Shown piece by piece: positions 51,487 to 60,208 of a stretch of 64,000 nt of DNA. The stretch is from Armatimonadota bacterium (lineage in GTDB: Bacteria > Armatimonadota > Fimbriimonadia > Fimbriimonadales > Fimbriimonadaceae). A program made the position numbers and the translations under genes. The stretch covers positions 343,805 to 407,804 of the forward strand of contig JBAXHT010000001.1 in the NCBI GenBank assembly GCA_037138755.1, given 5' to 3'. Numbering within the stretch: the stretch's first letter is position 1; every line of letters starts with the position of its first letter. The notes below the pieces were generated by a model, which was not told where the DNA came from, made no database searches, and saw nothing but the letters and a program-made list of their open reading frames with translations.

Positions 51487-51936
51487 TTAGACGAGTTCGA
51501 TGACGGCGGTTTGGGCTCCGTCGCCACGTCGGTTACCGGTCTTCACAACCCGAGTGTATCCGCCGTTTCGGTCCTTGTAGCGTGGGCCGATGTTGTCGAA
51601 CAGGTGCTTCACCAGGTCTTCGCCGGTTAGCTTGTTGAACTGGGCTTTGAGCTGAGTGACTTCGAGTTCGGTCTTGCCAGCGGTCAGTTTCGCCGAAACA
51701 AGGTTGCTGCTGCTGTGGCCGACAAGAATCTTGCGGGCTCGGCGGCGTGCCTCAATTCCGTCCTCAAGCTTGGTGAGGGTGATGAGCTTCTCAACCATGC
51801 GTTGCACTTCTTTTGCCCGTCCGAAGGTCGTTCGCACATAACCGTGCGTGACGAACTGCCGTGAAAGGTTCGTGAGAAGGTGCATCCGCTGATCGGATGG
51901 CAGGCCAAGTTTACGATGGTCTACTTTATGTCGCAT
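51487..51936 (-). CDS. rplQ: 50S ribosomal protein L17
   Basis: A 149-aa L17 starting RHKVDHRKLGLPSDQRMHLLTNL, with TTFGRAKEVQRMVEKLITL. The ~25 C-terminal residues are a normal extension. AAGGAT lies 8 nt before the ATG. It follows rpoA by 12 nt, as expected. Confidence 0.97.
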   Translation of the reverse strand: MRHKVDHRKLGLPSDQRMHLLTNLSRQFVTHGYVRTTFGRAKEVQRMVEKLITLTKLEDGIEARRRARKILVGHSSSNLVSAKLTAGKTELEVTQLKAQFNKLTGEDLVKHLFDNIGPRYKDRNGGYTRVVKTGNRRGDGAQTAVIELV

Positions 51937-51948
51937 GGTTTTGTATCC

Positions 51949-52938
51949 TTAGAAATCGTCGTCGTCGTCATCGAGCAGGTCGATGGATCGGTAGCCGCCC
52001 TTGCTCGGCTTCATCTCGAGGCCGTGCTCTTGCAGCTTGTCTCGCACCTCAAGGAGGGACTTCTTACCGAATCCTCGGATTGCAGTAAGGTCAGCCTCGG
52101 TAACGAGGGCGAGGGCGCGGAGGTTGAGAATTCCGGCTCGGCGAAGGCAGTTGAATGTTCGTTGAGAGAAGTCGAGCTCTTCGATCTTCACGTCAGGAAC
52201 GTTCTTAAGAATTTCGTCAGTGCTCTGCTCTTCGGTTCCAATTTCGGCCTGGAAGCCAGCGGCTCCGAGTTCGAAGAAGAGTCGGAAATACTTATCAAGA
52301 ATGTGAGCGGACTGCGAAAGCGCATCATTCGGAGCAATCGAACCGTTGGTTTCGATTTCGATAACCAGTCGCTCGTAGTCGGTTCGAGTTCCGACGCGGG
52401 TTGCTTCGACGGTGTAATTCACCTTTCGAACTGGGGTGAACTGTGAGCCAACCGGAAGAAGTCCAATCACGCCTCGATATCGCTCTTGCTTGTCAGGAAG
52501 AACGTATCCGACGCCCCAGTTGACAAACAGTTCAATCGAAAGGGTGGCTTTCGGATCAGACAAGGTTGCGATGTAAGCCTCAGGATTGACGATTTCGACG
52601 CCTTCGGGGCAGACAATGTCGGCTCCGGTAACTCGGCCTGGGCCGGTGGCTTCGATCTTAAGCACGATCTCATCAATCGGCTCTTCGCTGGTCACCTTGA
52701 CCGCGATGTCCTTGAGGTTAAGAATGAGCTGGGTGGTGTCTTCCTTCACTCCGACGATTGGAGCGAACTCATGGAACACCTTGTCGATTCGGATTGCGGC
52801 GATTGCTGCACCTTGAATCGAGCTGAGAAGAACGCGGCGAAGCGCGTTACCGACAGTCTGTCCGTAACCGCGATCAAGCGGCTCGAAAACAAACTTTCCG
52901 TAATCGGCAGAGAGTTGAAGAGAGGAAATAGCAGGCAT
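51949..52938 (-). CDS. rpoA: DNA-directed RNA polymerase subunit alpha
   Basis: A 329-aa alpha subunit. The N-terminal domain has FEPLDRGYGQTVGNALRRVLLSS for dimerisation and beta contact; the C-terminal domain (~245-310) has RTFNCLRRAGI and IRGFGKKSLLEVRDKL for UP-element/activator binding. It ends with an acidic run of Asp residues not present in E. coli. rpsD, normally just upstream, is missing. Confidence 0.97.
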   Translation of the reverse strand: MPAISSLQLSADYGKFVFEPLDRGYGQTVGNALRRVLLSSIQGAAIAAIRIDKVFHEFAPIVGVKEDTTQLILNLKDIAVKVTSEEPIDEIVLKIEATGPGRVTGADIVCPEGVEIVNPEAYIATLSDPKATLSIELFVNWGVGYVLPDKQERYRGVIGLLPVGSQFTPVRKVNYTVEATRVGTRTDYERLVIEIETNGSIAPNDALSQSAHILDKYFRLFFELGAAGFQAEIGTEEQSTDEILKNVPDVKIEELDFSQRTFNCLRRAGILNLRALALVTEADLTAIRGFGKKSLLEVRDKLQEHGLEMKPSKGGYRSIDLLDDDDDDF

Positions 52939-52947
52939 GGGTGATTC

Positions 52948-53340
52948 TTAGACTCGGCGTCGCTTTGGAGGTCGGCATCCGTTGTGCGGAAGCGGGGTCA
53001 CGTCAACGATGTGGGTGACTTCGAGGCCGGAAGCAGCGAGGGCGCGCATTGCGGTTTCTCGACCCGATCCCGGACCGTTAACCTGAATGCTGATCTGCTT
53101 AAGACCGTGCTCCTGAGCGATTCGCGATGCTTTATCAGCAGCGACTTGCGCGGCGAACGGGGTGCCCTTTCGGCTGCCCTTGAAGTTCACATTGCCAGCG
53201 CTAGCCCAGCTAATCGTGTTACCGTTTGGATCGGTGATCGTAATGATCGTGTTGTTGAATGAAGCATGAACGTGAGCCACTCCAATCGGAATGTTTTTCT
53301 TCTCTTTCTGCTTTCCTCGGGTCGTTGTTTTGCGTGCCAT
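52948..53340 (-). CDS. rpsK: 30S ribosomal protein S11
   Basis: A 130-aa S11 with [43 protein letters not shown] and [19 protein letters not shown]. It lies 10 nt after rpsM and 9 nt before rpoA (no rpsD in between). Confidence 0.97.
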   Translation of the reverse strand: MARKTTTRGKQKEKKNIPIGVAHVHASFNNTIITITDPNGNTISWASAGNVNFKGSRKGTPFAAQVAADKASRIAQEHGLKQISIQVNGPGSGRETAMRALAASGLEVTHIVDVTPLPHNGCRPPKRRRV

Positions 53341-53350
53341 TCTTTAACTC

Positions 53351-53728
53351 TTACTTCTTGGCCTTCTTCTTTCCGGCAACGGTCTTTGCCTTACCCTTTC
53401 GAGTTCGGGCGTTGCTTCGGGTTCGCTGGCCACGGGTCGGCAGGCCTCGCGAGTGGCGGATACCGCGATAGCAGCGGATTTCCATCAGTCGGCGAATGTT
53501 GGTTTGGACTTCTCGGCGCAGGTCGCCTTCGATTTGGTAGTCCGCATCGAGAACTTCTCGAAGTCTCTGAATCTCGTTTTCGTCGAGATCCTTGATCTTC
53601 TTTCGAGGATCAATTTGTGTCTTCTCCAAAAGCTCAATAACGTTGTGCTTACCAATCCCATAGAGTACGGGAAGGGCATACTGCGCCATCTTTTCGCGCG
53701 GAAGGTCGATACCTGCAATACGTGCCAT
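53351..53728 (-). CDS. rpsM: 30S ribosomal protein S13
   Basis: A 125-aa S13: [25 protein letters not shown] at the start, [25 protein letters not shown] and a Lys-rich C-terminus contacting tRNAs. 11 nt after rpmJ. Confidence 0.97.
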   Translation of the reverse strand: MARIAGIDLPREKMAQYALPVLYGIGKHNVIELLEKTQIDPRKKIKDLDENEIQRLREVLDADYQIEGDLRREVQTNIRRLMEIRCYRGIRHSRGLPTRGQRTRSNARTRKGKAKTVAGKKKAKK

Positions 53729-53739
53729 AAATTCTCTTC

Positions 53740-53853
53740 TTAACCCTGTCGTTGCTTGTGCTTAGGAACACTACAAATCACGCGAACGACTCCGTTTCGC
53801 TTGATGATCTTGCATTTATCGCAGATCTTTTTAACGCTTGCTCTCACTTTCAT
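53740..53853 (-). CDS. rpmJ: 50S ribosomal protein L36
   Basis: A 37-aa L36: [17 protein letters not shown], then [11 protein letters not shown], with the zinc-binding C-x2-C...C...H pattern of the C+ form. A longer upstream frame (to 53976) is not real. The preceding 53854-54099 stretch holds no infA or other gene that I can see. Confidence 0.95.
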   Translation of the reverse strand: MKVRASVKKICDKCKIIKRNGVVRVICSVPKHKQRQG

Positions 53854-54099
53854 GATCTGAATGTCCATCGTCGGTCGTCTATGATGAATACGGGTCGCCG
53901 AAACGGCGGATTGCTTCACCATCAACCAAGGCTGACGCAATAGAGAATGATACTCAAGTGTTGCACCGTTTTGCAACCTCCAACCGTCTTTGTCTGTTTC
54001 GGGAGCGATTCAGCGATGCGTCTGTTCATCTCAAACCGCCCCTACTCGTCGATTCCACCGGATGCGCTTGGTCTTCAAACTCACTTGTGTTTCACTTTA

Positions 54100-55224
54100 T
54101 CAGTAGGAAACTTTGTAGGGCTGAGTTCCGAACACCGCGTATGCGCCATCCTTGGTAAGACGAACTTTGTACGCCTTCTTTCGAGTGAGTAGCAGAGTTT
54201 CATCGAGTTTCAACGGCCCTAGAGCCAGGTTGGTTATGGGTGAGAATCCCATTTGGGGCCGCCTAGATTTTTTCCCCTTCGCCTCTAGAGTTACCTCGTT
54301 CAGCGTAGCTGGCAAAGTGGGCGAGCTACGCCGGACACTGCTACCACCTGGTCCTCCTTTTAGGGTCGCTATCACAGAACCGTCTGTGGCACTGATGAGG
54401 TAGGCAGAAAGCGGTCGCGATTGGGTTGAGTCGTTGATCTGGGCATCCTCATGTTCAATGAAGACTTCGTAAGTAACTTCTCCAGTATCCAGCTTAACTA
54501 GCCTTTGTACGGCTGGATTCGACTTCTCGAATGCGTAAACCATCTGACTACCGTTCCCGGTGATCCACTTTTTCGGTGGACGATTGACCGCGACCAAGCT
54601 CGATTTACCAGATCTGAGGGTCTTGGACATTGCGACCGAAACTGCCTCATCGGGGGTGAGCCTAGAAGAACGCAAGTTGCGAACATCAAACATCCGCCTG
54701 GCCGTCACGTAATTGCAAATCCCCGTGCTTCCTTCCAACGTAACTTGGCCAATCCCACCGGGACCGACGGGTACGTTTCGATGTATCGGACGAAAAAACC
54801 TGTGCCAGCCACCATCCTTAAGATTCCAGAACATTCCGGACTCAAACTCACCTTCCAGGCCGCTCAAACTTGGCTCGAAGGCCGCTAGGAACTTGAGCGC
54901 GGAAGAACGTAGGCTTGCTTCAGGCAAAAAGGGCTTCTTAGGATCTAGGCTAACAAAGTGAAAAAAGCTATGCACGACACCGTTTGGAGAAATGTCTACG
55001 GAATCTCCCAACGCACTGTCAATCATGTACACATCTTCACCCGAACTCTTCAAAAGCCTATACGGCTTGAGGGATTGCACGGCACTGCTCTTCGCCTGAG
55101 GGCTCAAAGCGCGAGCCATTCGCTCATGTGTTGCACTGGCAAGTTCGATAAGTTTCGGTTCAGATAACCTGCCGAGGTTGCTTTGCAGGTTCTGTGCGGC
55201 GACTAGGAGAACAGAGTGAATCAT
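54100..55224 (-). CDS. Uncharacterised envelope protein, second gene of the inserted pair
   Basis: A 374-aa protein with a short hydrophobic N-terminus (MIHSVLLVAAQN) that could be a signal peptide. The middle (~195-300) has strands such as SLVAVNRPPKKWITGNG and QRLVKLDTGEVTYEVFIEHEDAQI, giving a PepSY- or sheet-like look; no family is assigned. It starts 2 nt after the stop of the caspase-like gene, so the pair is co-transcribed. The ATG at 55224 is chosen over 55260, which overlaps the previous gene. Confidence 0.65.
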   Translation of the reverse strand: MIHSVLLVAAQNLQSNLGRLSEPKLIELASATHERMARALSPQAKSSAVQSLKPYRLLKSSGEDVYMIDSALGDSVDISPNGVVHSFFHFVSLDPKKPFLPEASLRSSALKFLAAFEPSLSGLEGEFESGMFWNLKDGGWHRFFRPIHRNVPVGPGGIGQVTLEGSTGICNYVTARRMFDVRNLRSSRLTPDEAVSVAMSKTLRSGKSSLVAVNRPPKKWITGNGSQMVYAFEKSNPAVQRLVKLDTGEVTYEVFIEHEDAQINDSTQSRPLSAYLISATDGSVIATLKGGPGGSSVRRSSPTLPATLNEVTLEAKGKKSRRPQMGFSPITNLALGPLKLDETLLLTRKKAYKVRLTKDGAYAVFGTQPYKVSY

Positions 55225-55226
55225 TT

Positions 55227-56837
55227 TTATGGTCTCGATGCAGGGTAGACCCAATACCAACTAGTTGGATGGGGAGTGTTGAATAGTTGGCTTTCGGAGG
55301 CATCCCTTAGATACACACCTCTAGCCGTGAATCGTTGATCGCCGACCATCAGTAACGGATTTGCCGAAATCGGCGAGTTTGAAGTCGGCGAAAACGAGGC
55401 GCAAGTGAACGGACGGTAAGCCTGATTAGCTTGCTGAATGGCGCGTTGCAACGATTCCCCAGAGGTAAGGAGATCCTTAACTCTCTGATAATGTAGCGTC
55501 AAGTGCTTCGCAGAATCGATTTCTCCGTAAGTTGCAGGCAACACATTGACCCCGACCGTCGAGTACACATCATGAGCGAATCCGGCATAGGCTCGACCCG
55601 TTCCATCGGAAATCAGCTTTGCGCCTTCAGGCAAGTCGGAGGACGCCTTGAGGGTTGAGCATGCGTACATCAGAAACAGGTTTGGTTCGTTGGGAACCGA
55701 GGGCATCGTCAGTCTGTTGTTTATGCGGCTCGATATTGGAATTCGAGCCCAGGTAGGGTTTTGCCCTTCGCCGCCCGAGACGGTTCCCGTCAAAGCGATG
55801 TTACTATTGCCGTAAAAGAAACTGGAAGGCCAGAATTTTCCAGGAGCACCGTGTGTAGCGAAGACATACAGACTCGCAGTCGTCATAGAGTCGAGTACAT
55901 TGACATCCGACTGGCTCGAAGGATCTCCACTCGTCACCTTGGTGCAGGAGAACCCAGTGAGTGTTGAAGTCAGAAGCGCGTCTAATGAAATCTCCGAAGC
56001 GACTGCGGGGTAATCCGTACTGTAGTAGGGCGTGTAGCCTGTTGAAGTCACTTGAGTTGACATTGCATAAAGTCGGTTGAACACATTCCTCTCGACTGGC
56101 ATTGAATCAATTGATTTACCGACCGGCTGACCTCCACCGGGAGGCGTGACTTGAATCCCCAACCTGAGCTTCATCGATACTTTGGGGTTACCTGCACTCA
56201 AGCTGTCTGCAAAATGAGTTGAATCCAATCGAATCTCCCATCCACCGTTACCAGCCTTGGTCGGGTTGAGCAGGATTCCAGGCTCAGAGTTGACTAAGAG
56301 CTTCACCTGCGTCACCAAATAGGTTGCACCCTCAGGTGGTGTGACTTGAGCATCGAACTTGATCTCATTTTTCGTCCCCGACAAGATCTTTGGCGCATCT
56401 AAACCCACCATCGAAACCGTGGGATCGGGAAGCGGATCTGGCTCAGGATCAGGGTTTGGACCGCCAGTTGAACCTCCAGCGGTGCTTCCCGAGTTGCCGC
56501 CACCCGTGATTCCTACTCCCGTTGTCGAGCCCGTTGTGGTGCCTGTGGTTGTACCGGTAGTTGTGCCTGTAGTTGTACCCGTCGTCGTGCCAGTCGTGGT
56601 TCCTGTGTTGGTCGTTCCAGTGGTAGTGTTGTTCGTGGTGCCGGTTGTGGTACTCGTCGTCCCGGTCGAAGCAGTGGTTCCTATACCGCAGTCGCCGATC
56701 ATGATGATCTCGCCGGTATCCGGGTCAAAGACAAATGTACAGGGGAGCTTCGGATTATTCCGAACCTTGATTGAACCACCGCTCGACAGAATTCCCATCG
56801 CCGCCGCCAAGACCACCGCATAACTCACCCACTTCAT
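55227..56837 (-). CDS. Secreted Thr/Gly-repeat protein with a clan CD (caspase/CHAT-like) peptidase candidate domain
   Basis: A 536-aa protein. Residues 1-20 form a signal peptide, ~54-108 a TGTT-type tetrapeptide repeat linker, ~112-140 a Gly/Pro/Asp linker, ~140-255 an Ig-like beta domain, and ~255-500 a domain in which VFATHGAPG (His329) and LFLMYACST (Cys393) match the His-Gly and Ala-Cys motifs of clan CD peptidases (gingipain, caspase, CHAT). It may be a secreted or surface protease. The promoter contains a G11 tract. It sits between map and rpmJ, an unusual site. Confidence 0.7.
   Translation of the reverse strand: MKWVSYAVVLAAAMGILSSGGSIKVRNNPKLPCTFVFDPDTGEIIMIGDCGIGTTASTGTTSTTTGTTNNTTTGTTNTGTTTGTTTGTTTGTTTGTTTGTTTGSTTGVGITGGGNSGSTAGGSTGGPNPDPEPDPLPDPTVSMVGLDAPKILSGTKNEIKFDAQVTPPEGATYLVTQVKLLVNSEPGILLNPTKAGNGGWEIRLDSTHFADSLSAGNPKVSMKLRLGIQVTPPGGGQPVGKSIDSMPVERNVFNRLYAMSTQVTSTGYTPYYSTDYPAVASEISLDALLTSTLTGFSCTKVTSGDPSSQSDVNVLDSMTTASLYVFATHGAPGKFWPSSFFYGNSNIALTGTVSGGEGQNPTWARIPISSRINNRLTMPSVPNEPNLFLMYACSTLKASSDLPEGAKLISDGTGRAYAGFAHDVYSTVGVNVLPATYGEIDSAKHLTLHYQRVKDLLTSGESLQRAIQQANQAYRPFTCASFSPTSNSPISANPLLMVGDQRFTARGVYLRDASESQLFNTPHPTSWYWVYPASRP
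56517..56660 (-). repeat. 12-bp coding repeat (Thr-Gly-Thr-Thr units)
   Basis: A run of near-identical 12-bp units (plus-strand pattern GTNGTNCCNGTN) encodes residues ~60-107. Such coding minisatellites change copy number by slippage and would lengthen or shorten the linker in steps of four residues without a frameshift. Confidence 0.75.
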
Positions 56838-56848
56838 GACTTTTGAAC

Positions 56849-56878
56849 ATCATAAGCCCCCCCCCCCGAAAATGTCAA
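56849..56878 (-). promoter_or_regulatory. Promoter with G11 tract in the spacer (putative phase-variable)
   Basis: On the minus strand, a perfect -35 TTGACA (56873-56878) and -10 TATGAT (56849-56854) are separated by 18 bp, of which 11 are consecutive G (56857-56867 complement). The ATG is 11 nt past the -10. One base lost gives the optimal 17-bp spacing and each further change weakens it, so slippage could tune expression. Confidence 0.75.
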
Positions 56879-56898
56879 GACACTTTTTGAAAGAACTT

Positions 56899-57654
56899 TT
56901 AGTCTTCTGTGGTAAGAATCTCGGGCCCAGACTTTAGGATGGCAACCGTGTGCTCGAAATGCGCGGCGAGCTTGTCGTCGGCGGTGACGACTGTCCAGCC
57001 GTCATCCAGAGTATTGACCTTGTAAGTACCCTCGTTGATCATCGGCTCGATGCAGATGCACATGCCTTCGCGTAGCTTGTCACCTCGGCCAGGTTTGCCG
57101 AAGTTTGGGACGTTGGAGGGCTCGTCGTGGAGTTTCTCGCCGATTCCATGCCCGACTAGCTCGCGCACGACGCCAAAGCCGTGGCTCTCAACGTATTTCT
57201 GCACTGCGTGACCGATGTCGCCAGTGTAGTTCCCCGGGCGAGCTTTGGCGATGCCTTGGTAGAGTCCTTCTCGAGTGACGTTAAGCAGCTTTTGGGCGAT
57301 CGGTGAGATTTTTCCGACCGGGTAGGTCCAGGCGCTGTCTGCGTGCCAGCCATCTTTATAGACCCCGAAGTCCAGGGTGACGATGTCGCCTTCCTGCAGG
57401 ATGTCGTTGGTGGGGATTCCGTGGACTACGACGTTGTTGATGGCGATACAAGTCGCGTTTGGGTATCCCCGGTAACCAAGGAACGACGGAACCCCACTTT
57501 CTTCGCGGATCAGTCGTTCAGCCAACTCATCGAGCTGCTTTGGAGTGGACTTTCCGGGCACGATCGTCTCGGAAACGAGACGGAGCGTTCGGGCGACAAT
57601 ACGTCCCGACTCCTTGATCTTAGCGATTTCCGATGCTTTCTTGATAGTTGCCAT
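56899..57654 (-). CDS. map: Methionine aminopeptidase type I
   Basis: A 251-aa enzyme that removes the initiator Met. The di-metal ligands sit in VTLDFGVYKDGWHADSAWT, GDIGHAVQKYVESH, GHGIGEKLHDEP, and CICIEPMINEG. It starts one base after the adk stop, in canonical secY-adk-map order. infA, which normally follows, is absent here and the clan CD gene lies instead. Confidence 0.96.
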   Translation of the reverse strand: MATIKKASEIAKIKESGRIVARTLRLVSETIVPGKSTPKQLDELAERLIREESGVPSFLGYRGYPNATCIAINNVVVHGIPTNDILQEGDIVTLDFGVYKDGWHADSAWTYPVGKISPIAQKLLNVTREGLYQGIAKARPGNYTGDIGHAVQKYVESHGFGVVRELVGHGIGEKLHDEPSNVPNFGKPGRGDKLREGMCICIEPMINEGTYKVNTLDDGWTVVTADDKLAAHFEHTVAILKSGPEILTTED

Positions 57655-58299
57655 TTACTGAATGCTCTTCAAAATGTCTTGGTAGACCTGCTCGGGGTCA
57701 CGGCTGGAATCGACCCTTCGAAGCAGACCAAGCTTCTCATAAAAGTCCACGACCGGGGCCGTCTCGGCGCGGAAGCTCTCAAGCCGGTTGCGAATCGCCT
57801 CCGGCTGGTCGTCCGCCCGAACCATGAGGGGACTGTTGCACTTGTCGCAGAAACCGTCCCGGGTTGGTGGCTTGGACTTGCTATTGTAGTTCTCACCGCA
57901 CTTCGTGCAGCCCAGCCGATCCTTCAGTCGATTGACAATGAGTTCAACATCGACTTCGAGCGAGACAACGGACTCGATAGGCATATCAAGCTCAGCCAAG
58001 ATTTCTTCTATTGCCTCGGCCTGACGGATCGTTCGCGGGAAGCCATCGAGGATGAATCCCTTCTTGCGGACCTCGGGTTCCCGAAGTCGCTTTGCCATCA
58101 TCTCGATGGTGACTCCGTTAGGCACAAGGTCACCGTGCTTGATATAGCTTTGGGCAAGGCGGCCAAGGTCGGTCTGAGCCTCGATTTCCTTTCGGAAGAT
58201 TTCGCCGGATGACAAAGTGAAAATCCCCATTCGACTAGCGAACAGGGCACTTTGGGTTCCTTTCCCGACTCCGGGGGGGCCAATAAAGATCAGTCTCAT
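57655..58299 (-). CDS. adk: Adenylate kinase
   Basis: A 214-aa kinase: P-loop GPPGVGKGTQ, GFPRTIRQAEA and a zinc LID with C-x2-C...C-x2-C (CTKCGENYN and CDKCNSPL), typical of Gram-positive and many thermophile lineages. It balances AMP, ADP and ATP. The gap of 63 nt to secY contains a hairpin. Confidence 0.96.
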   Translation of the reverse strand: MRLIFIGPPGVGKGTQSALFASRMGIFTLSSGEIFRKEIEAQTDLGRLAQSYIKHGDLVPNGVTIEMMAKRLREPEVRKKGFILDGFPRTIRQAEAIEEILAELDMPIESVVSLEVDVELIVNRLKDRLGCTKCGENYNSKSKPPTRDGFCDKCNSPLMVRADDQPEAIRNRLESFRAETAPVVDFYEKLGLLRRVDSSRDPEQVYQDILKSIQ

Positions 58300-58315
58300 C
58301 GTTGAGCTTCCTAGT

Positions 58316-58350
58316 CCTATAAGTCTTATAGGATCTACAAGACTTATAGG
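58316..58350. repeat. Inverted repeat in the secY-adk gap
   Basis: CCTATAAGTCTT (58316-58327) pairs perfectly with AAGACTTATAGG (58339-58350), and the first arm extends into a nested palindrome (CCTATAAG-T-CTTATAGG). It lies between two co-oriented genes, so it may attenuate, stabilise or be a repeat element insertion. Confidence 0.7.
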
Positions 58351-58362
58351 CTCTGATTATGA

Positions 58363-59766
58363 TTAGTCGTACTGCTTCATCAGCAGGTTCGCTTCAATTT
58401 GCCGCATAGTCTCAAGGGCAACGCTGACCAGAATCAGAAGCGACGTGCCGCCGACCATGCCGACTCCGTAGCGGTAGTCCAGCTTGGTCACCGCAGGGGT
58501 GATGTACTGTAGCAGAGCGACCAGCGAAATAAATCCTGCTCCAACGATGGTGATCTTGGAGATCACGTCGTCAAGGAAGTCCTTCGTCTGCTTGCCGGGT
58601 CGGACGCCAGGGATGATAGAACCGCCTCGTTTGAGGTTATTGCTGATGTCTTCAACGTTGTACTGGATCGCAGTCCAGAAGTAGCTGAAGAAGAAGATCA
58701 TTGCGACGTACACCAAGCACCCGATTGGGTTGATGATGAAGTTGATCCCGAACAGTGGTCCGTTAGGAGAAGGATTGATGTAGTGCCCAAGCGAAATCAA
58801 CATCGAGCCTAGTTTCCCAAGCCCTTGCGGATCCTTCACTTCCCCACCAAGCATCGTTCCAAACTGCTGTGGCAGATAGATGATTGCCGATGCAAAGATG
58901 ATTGGAATCACGCCTGCCATAAGAAGCGAGAACGGTAGATAGCTGGTCTTTCCGCCGACAGCCTTCGTGCCGACCATCCGTCGCATGTGCTGAACCGGAA
59001 TCCGGCGCTGCGCTGCAGTGAAGTGGACAATGAGCCAAGTGGAAGCAAGGAACAAAGCGACCAGGGTGATAACACTAAATGGAGACACCGCTCCATCCTT
59101 CAGACCATGATAGAGTTTCCCGCCTTGGTAGGGCAGAGCGATCATGATTCCCGCGAAGATCATCAATGAAACACCGTTTCCGATTCCGCGCTCAGAAATC
59201 TGCTCGCCGAGCCAGAGCGTGAACATGGAACCTGCCGTCCAGAAGGTGAGGATCATCAGCTTCGAACCGAGCGGAAGACCTTGAACTGCTTGCTCCAGCA
59301 TCGTGATGTAGCCCCAACCTTGGAGGATACACATGATGACCGTCAGTCCACGGGTGCGTTGGTTCTGCTTCTTTCGAGCGTACTCACCACCCTCTTCCAT
59401 CTCTTTCTTCATCTGCGGGAAAGCAGTGGTCAGGATTTGGATGATGATGGACGCCGTGATGTACGGGTTCATACCGAGCGCGAAGATGGAGAGCCGGCGC
59501 AGAGCACCACCGCCAAACGCGTCGATCAGTTGGAAAACTTGGCTCTTTTCAAGAGCTTCGAGCATTCGCTCTTCGGAAAACCCAGGAACGGGCACCGGAA
59601 TGTGAACGCCTAGGGCGAACACCGCAAACATGAGAAGGACGAACTTTAGGCGGGCGCGAAGATCCTCGTCCTCCCAAGCAAGCTTAAAGATTTGCGTCAA
59701 AGGCAGCGAAAGGGATTTATCCCCTCCGCCGCCTGAGTAGCCGCCGCCAAAGCCGCCGAAGCTCAC
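58363..59766 (-). CDS. secY: Preprotein translocase subunit SecY
   Basis: A 467-aa inner-membrane channel with ten predicted helices. Visible hallmarks are FGGGALRRLSIFALGMNPYITASIIIQ (read in part), QRTRGLTVIM, GLPLGSK and the C-terminal tail TMRQIEANLLMKQYD. It starts with a Gly-rich stretch (SFGGFGGGYSGGGGD), a longer than usual cytosolic lead. The rplO stop overlaps its start by 4 bp. Confidence 0.96.
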   Translation of the reverse strand: MSFGGFGGGYSGGGGDKSLSLPLTQIFKLAWEDEDLRARLKFVLLMFAVFALGVHIPVPVPGFSEERMLEALEKSQVFQLIDAFGGGALRRLSIFALGMNPYITASIIIQILTTAFPQMKKEMEEGGEYARKKQNQRTRGLTVIMCILQGWGYITMLEQAVQGLPLGSKLMILTFWTAGSMFTLWLGEQISERGIGNGVSLMIFAGIMIALPYQGGKLYHGLKDGAVSPFSVITLVALFLASTWLIVHFTAAQRRIPVQHMRRMVGTKAVGGKTSYLPFSLLMAGVIPIIFASAIIYLPQQFGTMLGGEVKDPQGLGKLGSMLISLGHYINPSPNGPLFGINFIINPIGCLVYVAMIFFFSYFWTAIQYNVEDISNNLKRGGSIIPGVRPGKQTKDFLDDVISKITIVGAGFISLVALLQYITPAVTKLDYRYGVGMVGGTSLLILVSVALETMRQIEANLLMKQYD

Positions 59767-60206
59767 AGTGAGACTGCCTGGCCTCCGTTGGCCTCAATCG
59801 CTTCCTTTGCTTTCGCGCTGAAGCGATGTGCCTTGACCGTCAGCTTTTTGCTAAGCGTGCCGAAGGCAAGGACTTTAACTCCGTCGACCTTTGCGAGCGA
59901 AACGACGCCCTTAGCGATCAACGCTTCGATGGTGACTTCGTCACCCGCGCTGAAATGCTTCTCAAGATCGTCCAGGTTCACCACCGAGAACTCGAGGTGA
60001 TTGACGTTGCGGAAGCCCTTCTTCACCGGAAGTCGGCGAAAAATTGGGCTTTGTCCACCCTCGAAATTAGGGTGAATCTGGCGTCGAGCCTTCTGTCCCT
60101 TGGTACCTCGGGTCGCGGTTTTACCCATGCCCGAGCCGATGCCACGAGCTACACGTCGCTTTGGGCGAGTGGAGCCAGGGCTTGGTGAAAAGTTATGCAG
60201 ACCCAT
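59763..60206 (-). CDS. rplO: 50S ribosomal protein L15
   Basis: A 147-aa L15: GLHNFSPSPGSTRPKRRVARGIGSGMGKTATRGTKGQK (read in part), FEGGQSPIFRRLPVKKGF, and the C-terminal HRFSAKAKEAIEANGG. Overlaps secY by 4 bp (ATGA). Confidence 0.97.
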   Translation of the reverse strand: MGLHNFSPSPGSTRPKRRVARGIGSGMGKTATRGTKGQKARRQIHPNFEGGQSPIFRRLPVKKGFRNVNHLEFSVVNLDDLEKHFSAGDEVTIEALIAKGVVSLAKVDGVKVLAFGTLSKKLTVKAHRFSAKAKEAIEANGGQAVSL

Positions 60207-60208
60207 GT

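Noticed and set aside
53854-54099. Search for infA between map and rpmJ
   Set aside because: No frame here resembles IF-1; the gap holds no gene that I can support.
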